From the NCBI RefSeq assembly GCF_022836495.1, contig NZ_BQXM01000015.1, positions 49,541 through 113,540 on the forward strand: 64,000 bases of DNA, in the 5' to 3' direction. A program made the position numbers and the translations under genes. Positions 15,393 to 23,851 of this stretch are shown piece after piece. The notes beneath the pieces were generated by a model. It did not search any database. It was given only the letters and a program-made list of their open reading frames with translations, and was not told where the DNA came from. Source of the DNA: Desulforhabdus sp. TSK. GTDB taxonomy: Bacteria > Desulfobacterota > Syntrophobacteria > Syntrophobacterales > Syntrophobacteraceae. Within the stretch, counting starts at the first letter, position 1; the number at the start of each line of letters is the position of its first letter.

Positions 15393-16628
15393 TCAATCCT
15401 TACGGTTCTCCCGCTCCTGGATCTTGGCATAGGCTTCCTTCATGGTCCGGGTCAGGGTATCCATGTCCACAGGTTTTTCCAGGTACGCACAGGCCCCCAT
15501 GGCCAGACACTCCTTCTCGATTTCTTTGGAGCCATGACCTGTCAGAACGATGACCTCCACGTTGGGATGCTCCGTCTTGACCCGGCGCAGGACTTCCAGA
15601 CCGTCCACACCAGGCATTTTAAGGTCGAGAACCATGACCTCGGGCTCTTCCTCGTCCACCATCGAAAGGGCCTCGGCACCGTCGTAGACGGCAGCCGCCC
15701 CCATGGAGCGCATCTGCAGTCTCTCGGAAAGGGTCTGAGCGAATTCCCGTTCATCGTCCACCACCAGGACCTTCGAGGGCAGGGGAACATCAAAATCGAA
15801 CTTCCGGTAGATATCCGTCTGATAATAGCCGGAGCCCACCTTGGTCTGGACACCCTTCACCCCGGGCACTCCCTGAACAATGCGCTTCAACTCCTCTTCC
15901 AGGGAGGAGAGCATGAGCACGTGCTTGTTGATGACCAGCGTCACCTCCCCCTCTTTGGCGGAAACGGAGACATAATGCCCCTCCTTGACGAGCTTCATCT
16001 CCACCTCAGCTGCCAGATTGAAATCCTCCACCGCCAGGCGGGACTTATCCGAAACCTTCAGGACATCCTTCTTCACGTTGGTGAATATGAGAGCGGCCGC
16101 TTCTTCCACACTGGTCTTGTCCATGGGAATGAGCATATCGTAAAGCGCCGGGTTCCAGGGATCCTTCTGATTGAAGAGGTGTTCCACCCAGAGGACCCTG
16201 CTTTCATCCTCCTTGTGGATTGTTTTCAGGGCGTCCTTTTCAGACAGGGATTCCCTTTCTGCAGCCACGGAGACTCGATATTTGAGGTCCGCGATGACGC
16301 AAACCTTGAGGACGTGGGAAATGTCGGCAGGGATCATGAGGCCTGAAAATCCCCTGAACAGCAGATTGTCCCTGGATTTCAGGATCTGAGCCAGGGTCAT
16401 CTTCATGCAGGCCAGGGAGCGTTCTCTTTCATGAGTGAACTTATTGAAGACTGAGGTCTTACCCATGAGGGCCTTCGTCAATTTACCCTCGTCCATCCCG
16501 AACTGAGTACTTGCTTCAGCGATCAGCGCCTCCTCGTTCATCAATGTATAGCCCGACATTTCAACGACTTTTCGGGCCACTTCGTCGCCGTTACAATAGG
16601 AGCCGCTAAAAAGAGTGATGACAGACAT
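15393..16628 (-). CDS. Cytidylate-kinase-like / BON / receiver fusion
   Basis: A 411-residue soluble protein. Residues 1-200 look like the cytidylate-kinase-like family (start MSVITLFSGSYCNGDEVARKV, with a P-loop region that is not a canonical GxxxxGKS). Residues about 205-285 look like a BON domain (a VKEGHYVSVSAKEGEVTL-type strand pattern and GVPGVKGVQT). Residues about 287-405 are a receiver with Asp-Asp, the phosphoacceptor in VLDLKMPGVDG, Thr in VLTGHGS and Lys in LEKPVD. The fusion suggests phosphorylation-controlled nucleotide or phosphate chemistry, or ligand sensing. It starts 48 bases after the SulP stop and is followed by the DHp protein after 34 bases. Whether the kinase part is active is doubtful. 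Confidence 0.75.
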   Translation of the reverse strand: MSVITLFSGSYCNGDEVARKVVEMSGYTLMNEEALIAEASTQFGMDEGKLTKALMGKTSVFNKFTHERERSLACMKMTLAQILKSRDNLLFRGFSGLMIPADISHVLKVCVIADLKYRVSVAAERESLSEKDALKTIHKEDESRVLWVEHLFNQKDPWNPALYDMLIPMDKTSVEEAAALIFTNVKKDVLKVSDKSRLAVEDFNLAAEVEMKLVKEGHYVSVSAKEGEVTLVINKHVLMLSSLEEELKRIVQGVPGVKGVQTKVGSGYYQTDIYRKFDFDVPLPSKVLVVDDEREFAQTLSERLQMRSMGAAAVYDGAEALSMVDEEEPEVMVLDLKMPGVDGLEVLRRVKTEHPNVEVIVLTGHGSKEIEKECLAMGACAYLEKPVDMDTLTRTMKEAYAKIQERENRKD

Positions 16629-16675
16629 GGTATCTTATCCTCCAGAAAAAGGGCGGAACGGCCTTTATTATGATA

Positions 16676-18808
16676 TCAACGAATGAAACAAACCGACAGC
16701 AGGGGACATGCCTCCTCGTTGCACTGAGTATGCGCCCGCTTGTGCACGATCTCGACCGCCTGCTGCATGGTGGGAAAGATATTTCCCTCACCTATTTTTT
16801 CATATAAGTGGGTGCGTTTCATCACTGCAAGGACTTTTTCGTTGACCCCCGTAAAAGAGATGTCGTAGCCGGCGCTCCGAATGCGGTCGACGATGAGGGA
16901 GAGCATTTCTTCCCCGGACGCATCCAGATCGTTGATGGCGTTGCTCACGATGAGAATGTGCTTGAGCTCCCTTTTTTTCAGCATCAAATCGGAAATCTGG
17001 TCTTCCAGATACCCGGCATTGGCGTAGAACAGGGAGCCTTCAAAGCGAATCATGGCGATATGCCTGCATTCCTTGAGGCCGAATTCCTTGGCGCTCCGGT
17101 ACGATCGATCCGGGGACATGGAAAGGGTGGTGACTTTGGGGCGCATGCTCTTGTAGAGGAACATGCCCAGGGAGAGCAGCACACCCACCATGATTCCCTT
17201 GTCCAGGTGGGGCGCTGAAATGAGGGTGCAGATGAAGGTGATGATGGAAAAGAGGCCGTCATACCATTGAGCCTTCCAGGCATGGATGAAGCCGCTCACG
17301 TTGAGCAGACCTGTGACCGCCATCATGATGACCGCCGCCAGAACAGATTGAGGCAAGTGATAAAGAAGAGGGGTGAAGAAGAGGAGCACGATCCCCACGG
17401 TAAGGCTCGTAAAGACACTGGCGAGGCCGGTAACGGCTCCCGTCTGGATGTTCACCGCCGACCGTGAAAAGGAGCCGGACACCGGGAAGCTTTTTCCAAA
17501 AGCCCCCAAAATATTGGCCAGTCCCTGCCCGATGAGCTCCTGGTTGGGGTCGAGGCGCTGTCCTGTTTTGGCGGCCATGGCCTTGGCGATGGAGATGGCT
17601 TCCATAAATCCCAGCAGAGAGATGATGGCCGCGATGGGCAGCAGGTGCAGGGCGACCTTGAAATCAATCTTGGGAAGGCTGAGAGACGGCAAACCTGCCG
17701 GAATGGCCCCAATGACGCTTCCTCCGCCCTTCATGGGCAAGGCATTGAGATCCAGGGCCTTATTCCCCACGCGCAGCCTCCAGACCCGCCCGTCGGTCTG
17801 AGCTCCCGTCGGCTCCTGCCCCCGGATGTGGAACGTGAGCTTCCCGTCCGGATCCTGCACACCTACAAAGAGAAATTCCCGCAGCTTCGTTCTCAAAACG
17901 TGGGCGTCTTCCTTGAGCTGTTCCATGCGGGTGGAGACGACCAAAGCCTGGTGCTGCAGATCCAGGTAGGGGGTCGAACGGGGCCCATAGGAGTGCTCGG
18001 CCTCGGCAATTTTGCCGGTAAGGGTTGCCCGGTCCGCGCCGAGCTTTTCATTTTCCTTCACCGCCGCATTGAAATCGGCGATCAGCTTCTGCGCATCCTC
18101 CGAAACGATGGCCTGGGCGGGGGCGTTGGCATTGTGCTCGTAGCCGGTGGCCCAGGAGATGACAGTGGTGACGACGACAGCCGCCAGAACATAGGGAATC
18201 CGTTTATCCAGGCGTTTCAAGCCGTACATGATGGCAAACGCCAGGACTCCCAGTCCCAGGGTGGGCCAGTGGGTGTAATCCATCGCCGCGCGAAGGACCC
18301 GGTAGATGGTTTCGTAATGATGCTCTGCACTGTCTACGGACACATTGAACATTTTGTCCAGCTGGGATGTTGCGATGATGATGGCGCCCGCATTGGTGAA
18401 GCCGTTCACAACGGGGTGGGAAAGGAAATTCACCACCAGGCCCAGGCGCAGGACCCCGAGAGTCAGCTGAAAAATTCCCACGATCAGGGCCAGGAGAATG
18501 GCGTAAGCGATGAAGGCCTCGCTTCCGGTAGTGGCCATGGGACCCAGGGCTGCCGAGGTCATGAGGGAAACGATGGCCACGGGACCCGTGGCCAGTTGCC
18601 GACTGGAGCCGAACAGGGCCGCCAGAAAGGGCGGAAGCAGGGACGCATAAAGGCCGTAGTGCACGGGCATTCCAGCAAGCTGTGCATACGCCATGGACTG
18701 GGGAATCAAAATCAACGCCACTGTGAGGCCGGACACGAAGTCCAGTCGCAGGGTCATGAGGTTCACGTCCTTGAACCAGTCGATAAACGGAAAGATTCGC
18801 CGTATCAT
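16676..18808 (-). CDS. SulP-family anion transporter with STAS domain and large loop insertion
   Basis: A 710-residue inner-membrane transporter. Residues 1-220 hold the first membrane half with the SulP signature around PQSMAYAQLAGMPVHYGLYA. Residues about 225-362 are a hydrophilic, helix-rich insertion with heptad-like spacing (predicted coiled coil), where most SulP proteins have a short loop before GAIPAGLP. The second membrane half follows, then a STAS domain at about 575-695 with the conserved DASGEEML loop. SulP proteins carry sulfate, bicarbonate or other anions. It is 150 bases downstream of a kinase/receiver pair, so control by that pair is plausible. Confidence 0.9.
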   Translation of the reverse strand: MIRRIFPFIDWFKDVNLMTLRLDFVSGLTVALILIPQSMAYAQLAGMPVHYGLYASLLPPFLAALFGSSRQLATGPVAIVSLMTSAALGPMATTGSEAFIAYAILLALIVGIFQLTLGVLRLGLVVNFLSHPVVNGFTNAGAIIIATSQLDKMFNVSVDSAEHHYETIYRVLRAAMDYTHWPTLGLGVLAFAIMYGLKRLDKRIPYVLAAVVVTTVISWATGYEHNANAPAQAIVSEDAQKLIADFNAAVKENEKLGADRATLTGKIAEAEHSYGPRSTPYLDLQHQALVVSTRMEQLKEDAHVLRTKLREFLFVGVQDPDGKLTFHIRGQEPTGAQTDGRVWRLRVGNKALDLNALPMKGGGSVIGAIPAGLPSLSLPKIDFKVALHLLPIAAIISLLGFMEAISIAKAMAAKTGQRLDPNQELIGQGLANILGAFGKSFPVSGSFSRSAVNIQTGAVTGLASVFTSLTVGIVLLFFTPLLYHLPQSVLAAVIMMAVTGLLNVSGFIHAWKAQWYDGLFSIITFICTLISAPHLDKGIMVGVLLSLGMFLYKSMRPKVTTLSMSPDRSYRSAKEFGLKECRHIAMIRFEGSLFYANAGYLEDQISDLMLKKRELKHILIVSNAINDLDASGEEMLSLIVDRIRSAGYDISFTGVNEKVLAVMKRTHLYEKIGEGNIFPTMQQAVEIVHKRAHTQCNEEACPLLSVCFIR

Positions 18809-18958
18809 AAATCCAATGTCCTCCCACCCTCATGCTTGTGCCGAATCACTTTTTCCCGAAGTGTGCGCTCATCCGTCAGCACGGAGTCGCCCCTAAAACC
18901 GCCCGCTCACAACTGCCCCCCGGAATCCCACCTTTCTCTGAATCGGAAGCAATGCCCT

Positions 18959-19336
18959 TCATTTTTCTTGCACCGACTCCATTGCCTTGCGGATTTTTTC
19001 TATGAGCTCCCCAATGTTCAGAGGCTTCACCAGGTAATCGAAGGCCCCCAAACGCATGCCTTTCATCCCGTCCTTTGTGGAGCTGTGTCCCGTGAGCAAA
19101 ATGACCGGGATGTCGGGATGCCACCGTCTGATGCGCTCCAGGACCTCCAGGCCGCCCATGCCCGGCATCATCATGTCCAGCACCACCACCTGGGGGGGAT
19201 CCTCCTCGATCAGGCGCAAAGCCTCTTGTCCATCGAAAGCCGTTTGGGCTTGCACGCCCCGCAAATGCAGTCGCTCGGAGAGCGTCGTGACAAATTCCTT
19301 CTCGTCGTCCACCAGAAGCACTTTCCATTCGTTCAT
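18959..19336 (-). CDS. Stand-alone response regulator receiver, partner of the Cache kinase
   Basis: A 125-residue receiver-only protein with Asp10-Asp11, Asp54 (VVLDMMMPGMGG), Thr in LLTGHSS and Lys in LVKPLNI. It starts four bases after the stop of the histidine kinase at 19341-21062, which makes it the cognate target of that kinase by position. GGAG lies upstream of the ATG. Confidence 0.92.
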   Translation of the reverse strand: MNEWKVLLVDDEKEFVTTLSERLHLRGVQAQTAFDGQEALRLIEEDPPQVVVLDMMMPGMGGLEVLERIRRWHPDIPVILLTGHSSTKDGMKGMRLGAFDYLVKPLNIGELIEKIRKAMESVQEK

Positions 19337-19340
19337 GGTG

Positions 19341-21062
19341 TTAAGCTCCCACTCCGTTCTTGGGTTTCTTGGGCAGATAGACCGTCATGGTGGTCCCTTT
19401 GCCTTCTTTACTCTGCACCTCGATTTCTCCTCCAAGCTTCTTGATGATGCCGTAAGTGATGGGAAGCCCAAGTCCCGTTCCGGTCCCCTTTTTTGTGGTG
19501 AAAAAGGGTTCGAAGATGTGCTTGATGGTCTCCTCGGACATACCGCAGCCATTGTCCTGAATGGACACCGCCACGGTATCCAGGTCCTTCTCGTAGGAAG
19601 TGACAGTGACGGCCCCACCGTCTTCCACGGCAGCATAGGAGTTGTTCAAAAGATTCAAAAAGACCTGCTGCAACTGTCCCCGATCGGAAGCGATGCGGGG
19701 AAGATCCGGGGCAAGTTGAAGCCGCACGTCCAGGTTCCGGTAGAGAGCCTCTTTTTCCAGGAAAGTGAAGGTTTCCTGCAGGACCTCGTTGAGGTCCAGC
19801 ACCTCGATCTGCACCTCCATGCGGCGGGCGAATCCCAGGAGCCGATGGGTGATGGAGCGGCATCGGTTGATGGACTGCAGAATGACGTCGGTGAGAGAGG
19901 TGAATTTTTGCTTCTCCGGAAAATCCTTGCTGTATTCCAGGAGATCCATCATCAATCCGGCTTTTTCGTTGATGATGGCCAGGGGATTGTTGATTTCATG
20001 GGCCACGCCGGCGGCGAGTCGCCCGATGGAAGAGAGCTTGTGGGTGTGCTCCATCTGGCGGAAAGCGGCTTCCCGCTTCTCGTCGCTTTCCTGCATCCGC
20101 CTAACCATGACTTCGGTGAGCTTGAGGATGACCAGAACAATGACAACCACGCTGAAAACGAAGATAAAAAATATCTCGGTTTTGAGGGTGTACCAGGCCC
20201 TCAATACTTCCCCCTCGTGTTTCACCACGGCCAGGATGTAAGGTGAATTCACAAAATAGGTATAGGTCACAAGAACGTCTTGCCCATGTGAGTCCCTCAT
20301 CTGCACGACATTGGCTTCCGTGCTGAAGGGGGGCAGAGGCATGGGAAATTGGTCGAGGATGCCCCCATACCATCGGGAAGGGGTTTGGAGGATGCCGCTC
20401 TTGTTGAGCAAAAAGGCGTCGCTCCTGGGGTCCAGTTGCATGGAAGCAATGAGATCGTTGAATTTTTCCGTATCGATGGTGGCTCGAAGGATCCAGGTCT
20501 TTCCCGCATCTGTCCGCCGCTGCACGGCGAGGACCAGGTGGGGAAATTTTCGGTATCCCATGAAGACGTCGCTGACATAGGTGCCCCGGATCACCACTTC
20601 GTGGTACCAGCTCTGTTCCGTGTAATCCTTTCCCTTGAGGTCATAGGGCCCGACGTAGCTGATCTGGATGCCCCTTTCGTCGATGAGGCCGATGTCGATG
20701 AACCCGCCGAACTCCTGGCGCATCACCCGAAAAATGCGATTGAGAGCGTTTTCATCGGCCAGTTCCTCCAGGGGATAGGCCGAGGCAATGAAGCTGACGG
20801 TGGAGAGGCGCTGTGCGAGGAATAACTCAAAGGAATGTTTCGTTTTGTTCACCAGGACCCGCAGGGGGTTGACGATTTCGTCCTTGAGGGCGTTCTGGTA
20901 CTGATAATAGTTGACGACTGCCATGAAAAAGAGCGGCACTATGGTTGTGAGGAGCATCAAAATGAGCATGTTCCGGCGGAGCAAGCGGTAGCGGACGGGG
21001 GATTCCCCCTCTTCAGGAAACTCTAACAGGTGAAAACTTTTGAACCACTCATGAATTTTCAT
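19341..21062 (-). CDS. Membrane histidine kinase with periplasmic Cache domain
   Basis: A 573-residue sensor kinase. Membrane helix 1 is at about 31-52, a dCache-type periplasmic domain at about 55-290 (the GLIDERGIQISYVGPY and WYHEVVIRGTYVSDV segments are typical), and helix 2 at about 293-315. The HisKA domain has the phosphorylated His in VAHEINNPLAII (near 350). The HATPase_c domain has the N-box NLLNNSYAAV, DNGCGM and GTGTGLGLP. All catalytic elements are present. It is the only complete kinase in the 27-kb minus-strand island, where at least eight receivers are found. Cache domains usually bind small carboxylates, amino acids or similar ligands; the ligand here is unknown. Confidence 0.93.
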   Translation of the reverse strand: MKIHEWFKSFHLLEFPEEGESPVRYRLLRRNMLILMLLTTIVPLFFMAVVNYYQYQNALKDEIVNPLRVLVNKTKHSFELFLAQRLSTVSFIASAYPLEELADENALNRIFRVMRQEFGGFIDIGLIDERGIQISYVGPYDLKGKDYTEQSWYHEVVIRGTYVSDVFMGYRKFPHLVLAVQRRTDAGKTWILRATIDTEKFNDLIASMQLDPRSDAFLLNKSGILQTPSRWYGGILDQFPMPLPPFSTEANVVQMRDSHGQDVLVTYTYFVNSPYILAVVKHEGEVLRAWYTLKTEIFFIFVFSVVVIVLVILKLTEVMVRRMQESDEKREAAFRQMEHTHKLSSIGRLAAGVAHEINNPLAIINEKAGLMMDLLEYSKDFPEKQKFTSLTDVILQSINRCRSITHRLLGFARRMEVQIEVLDLNEVLQETFTFLEKEALYRNLDVRLQLAPDLPRIASDRGQLQQVFLNLLNNSYAAVEDGGAVTVTSYEKDLDTVAVSIQDNGCGMSEETIKHIFEPFFTTKKGTGTGLGLPITYGIIKKLGGEIEVQSKEGKGTTMTVYLPKKPKNGVGA

Positions 21063-21411
21063 CCCCTTCCCTCTGCCTCCGTTTGAGCAGGATGTCTCCT
21101 GACTGAAGCGTTCCCTGCCGGTAGTGGTCCATCACCACGTTGGCGGGGCCTATGACGGAATCCAGAACCTCGACGCGCTTCCAAACCAGATACTGGTAGT
21201 ACTCCTCCTCGATGCCGCCGCAGATGACGGTCTGTACATCCTCGGTGAGAACCATGTGGCATAGCTTCTCCGCCGAAGCCTGGGGGAGCACCAGGATTTT
21301 TTCGTCCACCACCTGGCCGTCCTCTCCCATGGAAGCGATGAGGACTTCCGTTGCCAGATCAAACCGTGGAGCCACATCATTGCCGTAGAGCGAGATCAAG
21401 ATTTTTTTCAC
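21049..21411 (-). CDS. NifX/NifB-like dinitrogenase cofactor-family protein
   Basis: A 120-residue protein of the NifX / iron-molybdenum-cofactor-binding fold (RNase H-like): KKILISLYGNDVAPRFDLATE at the N-terminus, then a VQTVICGGIEEEYY segment. Stand-alone members occur widely outside nitrogen fixation. No nif genes are seen here. GTG at 21409-21411 is taken as the start because it opens the conserved strand VKKILIS; an in-frame TTG lies 27 bases upstream. Its end overlaps the start of the kinase gene by 14 bases, so translation is probably coupled. A metal-cluster or redox-sensing role in the signalling operon is possible. Confidence 0.8.
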   Translation of the reverse strand: MKKILISLYGNDVAPRFDLATEVLIASMGEDGQVVDEKILVLPQASAEKLCHMVLTEDVQTVICGGIEEEYYQYLVWKRVEVLDSVIGPANVVMDHYRQGTLQSGDILLKRRQREGDENS

Positions 21412-21463
21412 GATGCCAGCCCTGCCTTGAAGTACCAAATTGTCTTAACCAAGTACAGCATTT

Positions 21464-22870
21464 TCATGAATCCATTCCATATTGTTTCATTTTCCTCCAG
21501 AGGGTGCTTCTGCCCCATCCCAGCAGCTCGGCGGCCTTGCTGCGTCGCCCTTTGGCTTTGACCATGGCTTCCAGAATCATTTTTCGTTCCATGGCCGCCC
21601 AGTCGAGAGATTCTTCACGATCCCCCACGGGTACGGCAAGAACGGAGGGAGACGGCTCCTCCCGGGCCGGTTCTCCGTATGGGGGTCTGGATTCCGTCAG
21701 GTAGGCGGGCAAATGCTTGGGCAGGATGAGATCTTCCTGGCAAATGTTCAGGGCGTATTCCACGATGTTTTTGAGCTCCCGCACGTTTCCGGGGTAGCTG
21801 TAGTCCAGGAGCACCTGCAGGGCTTTGGGTGAAAAGCCCTGCACCGGCTTCTGGAACTGGGAAACATAGGTATGGAGAAAATGATCCAGCAGGAGACGGA
21901 TGTCATCCCCTCTTTCCCTCAATGCCGGAAGCTGCAGGCGCACGACGTTCAACCGGAAGAGCAGGTCCTCCCGGAACCGCCCTTCATGGACCATCCGCTC
22001 CAGATTCCGATGGGTGGCGGCGATGACGCGCACATTGACCTGAAACCCCTTGGTGCTTCCCAGGGGGTAGACCACTTTGTCGTCCAGGAAGGTGAGGATC
22101 TTCACCTGGAGGGAAAGGGGAAGGTCTCCAATCTCCGTGAGATAGAGCGTCCCATTGTGGGCCAGCCGGAATCGTCCGGGCTTGTTCTCCACCGCGCCGG
22201 TAAATGCGCCTTTCTGGTGGCCGAAGAGCTCGGATTCCAGGAGGGTTTCAGGCAGAGCCCCGCAGTTGACCTTGATGAAGGCATCCCTGGCACGGGGAGA
22301 GGCCTGGTGGATGGCCTCGGCCACGAAGTCCTTTCCGGTTCCCGTCTCCCCCGTGATGAGGACGGAGGAATCGGATTGGGCGATGATGGGCAGGACCTGG
22401 AAGAGCCTCTCCATCTGGGGGCTTTTCCCCACCAGATGCCCGAAGCTGTAGGGCTTGCGATTGCTGCTGTCCATGGCACGCAGGGCGCGGACGTCTTCCA
22501 CGGCTTCCAGATAGCCGACCACTTTGCCCTCGGCGTTTCGAAGGGGGGCAAACGTTACTCGAACGGGGATCTTCTGACGATCCCGATTGATGATGTCCCC
22601 TTCCTGGACGACGGGCTCGGACGCAGCCCGCATTTGTAGAAACGGGCAGTTGTCAAAGCAATTCTTGTTGCGGAGGATGTAGGAACAGGGAATGCCTTCG
22701 GCTTCCTGCTGTACGAAACCAGTCAGCCCTTCCAGGGCCCTGTTGACGAGAACGATGCGCCGCTCTGCATCGAGAACGGCCAGACCGAGGGGAATCTCAT
22801 CCAGAAGAAACGGCAGGGGAACGGGGAGATTGAAGAGGCCAAGAATGTTTGCGGCGGATATAGGTGTCAT
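21464..22870 (-). CDS. Sigma-54-dependent activator, PAS-AAA+-Fis HTH
   Basis: A 468-residue bacterial enhancer-binding protein. The PAS domain (about 20-130) has a Cys group (CSYILRNKNC-x3-C) of the kind that could hold a metal, cluster or disulfide. The AAA+ domain (about 145-385) has Walker A GETGTGKD, an intact GAFTGA sigma-54 contact loop and an FREDLLFRLNV arginine-finger region. The Walker B motif reads LYLTEIGD, with Thr instead of the usual Asp. The C-terminal helix-turn-helix is of Fis type (SKAAELLGWGRSTLWRKM). There is no receiver domain, so input is probably through PAS. It is the likely regulator of the two sigma-54 promoters at 7450 and 14322. Confidence 0.92.
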   Translation of the reverse strand: MTPISAANILGLFNLPVPLPFLLDEIPLGLAVLDAERRIVLVNRALEGLTGFVQQEAEGIPCSYILRNKNCFDNCPFLQMRAASEPVVQEGDIINRDRQKIPVRVTFAPLRNAEGKVVGYLEAVEDVRALRAMDSSNRKPYSFGHLVGKSPQMERLFQVLPIIAQSDSSVLITGETGTGKDFVAEAIHQASPRARDAFIKVNCGALPETLLESELFGHQKGAFTGAVENKPGRFRLAHNGTLYLTEIGDLPLSLQVKILTFLDDKVVYPLGSTKGFQVNVRVIAATHRNLERMVHEGRFREDLLFRLNVVRLQLPALRERGDDIRLLLDHFLHTYVSQFQKPVQGFSPKALQVLLDYSYPGNVRELKNIVEYALNICQEDLILPKHLPAYLTESRPPYGEPAREEPSPSVLAVPVGDREESLDWAAMERKMILEAMVKAKGRRSKAAELLGWGRSTLWRKMKQYGMDS

Positions 22871-22900
22871 TTTACCGATTGGAAACCTCTTGTTGAAGGT

Positions 22901-23851
22901 TCAGCAGAGGGCATCCTCATCGGGATGCTCCTGGGTGAAGCCATGAAGAATGCCCAATTCCGTCATGGTGCGGAAGGCTCTGTCGTATTCCTCTTCCGTC
23001 ACCCTGCGGTGTAGAGGGGGATTCCCGAAGGCCTCGTGGGCGGGAAAATACTGGCACATGAGGCTCACCCACACTTCGGTACCCAGGGTACGCACCAAGA
23101 AGTCCAGATTGTCGGCGGTTCCCGAGAGGTCCTCAGGCAGGACCAGGTGCCGAACGATCATGCCCCTGCGAGCCAATCCGTCGGCGTCGGTCCTGAGATG
23201 CCCCACCTGGCGCCACATTTCCACCAGGGCCGCCCGATTGACGGAGACATAGTCCGGAGCGGCGGAAAGGTAGGCGGCGACCTGTGGGTCCGCATACTTG
23301 ATATCCGGAAGATAAATGTCCACGATCCCTTCCAGGAGGGCGAGGGTTTCCAGACGCTCATAGCCGCTGCTGTTGTAGACGATGGGAATGTTCAGTCCCA
23401 GGGGGACAGCATGCAGCAGCCCCCCCACAAAAGCCGCCACCTGGTGGGTGGGGGTCACGAGATTGATATTGTGAGCGCCCTTTTTCTGCAGTTTCATCAG
23501 ACCCGCCGCCAGTTCTTCAACACTGAAGCCCCGTCCGACACCCAACTGGCTGATGGGATAGTTCTGGCAGAAGCGGCACTTCAGGGTACAGCCAGAAAAA
23601 AAGACGGTCCCGGAGCCCCGGGAGCCTGAGAGGGGAGGCTCTTCCCATGGATGGATGCTCAGGGCCGCCACCCTGGGTTCGGCACCCACACCGCAAAATC
23701 CCGTCTGCCCGGCTTTGCGGTCCACACCGCACCGGCGGGGGCAAAGGGTGCAGCAGCGCAGGGATTCATCCAGGATGCGGGCGCGTTCAGCCAGCACCCC
23801 TGTTTCAAAAAGCTCCAGGTACCCGGGCCTCCGGATGTCTTCACCCAGCAT
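22901..23851 (-). CDS. PflX-type radical SAM protein
   Basis: A 316-residue radical SAM enzyme. The cluster motif CTLKCRFC (C-x3-C-x2-C) binds the 4Fe-4S cluster that cleaves S-adenosylmethionine. An N-terminal Cys group (CTLCPRRCG ... GFCGVG) and the NINLVTPTHQV segment match the PflX (pyruvate-formate lyase activase-related) family of unknown target. The ATG at 23849-23851 overlaps the end of the moeA-like gene by 11 bases, so the two are probably co-translated; a longer start is possible. No glycyl radical enzyme is encoded nearby. Confidence 0.85.
   Translation of the reverse strand: MLGEDIRRPGYLELFETGVLAERARILDESLRCCTLCPRRCGVDRKAGQTGFCGVGAEPRVAALSIHPWEEPPLSGSRGSGTVFFSGCTLKCRFCQNYPISQLGVGRGFSVEELAAGLMKLQKKGAHNINLVTPTHQVAAFVGGLLHAVPLGLNIPIVYNSSGYERLETLALLEGIVDIYLPDIKYADPQVAAYLSAAPDYVSVNRAALVEMWRQVGHLRTDADGLARRGMIVRHLVLPEDLSGTADNLDFLVRTLGTEVWVSLMCQYFPAHEAFGNPPLHRRVTEEEYDRAFRTMTELGILHGFTQEHPDEDALC

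Noticed and set aside
17645..19444. 599-codon plus-strand frame opposite the SulP and receiver genes
   Set aside because: It spans two well-defined minus-strand genes and their gap and shows no domain; a shadow frame.
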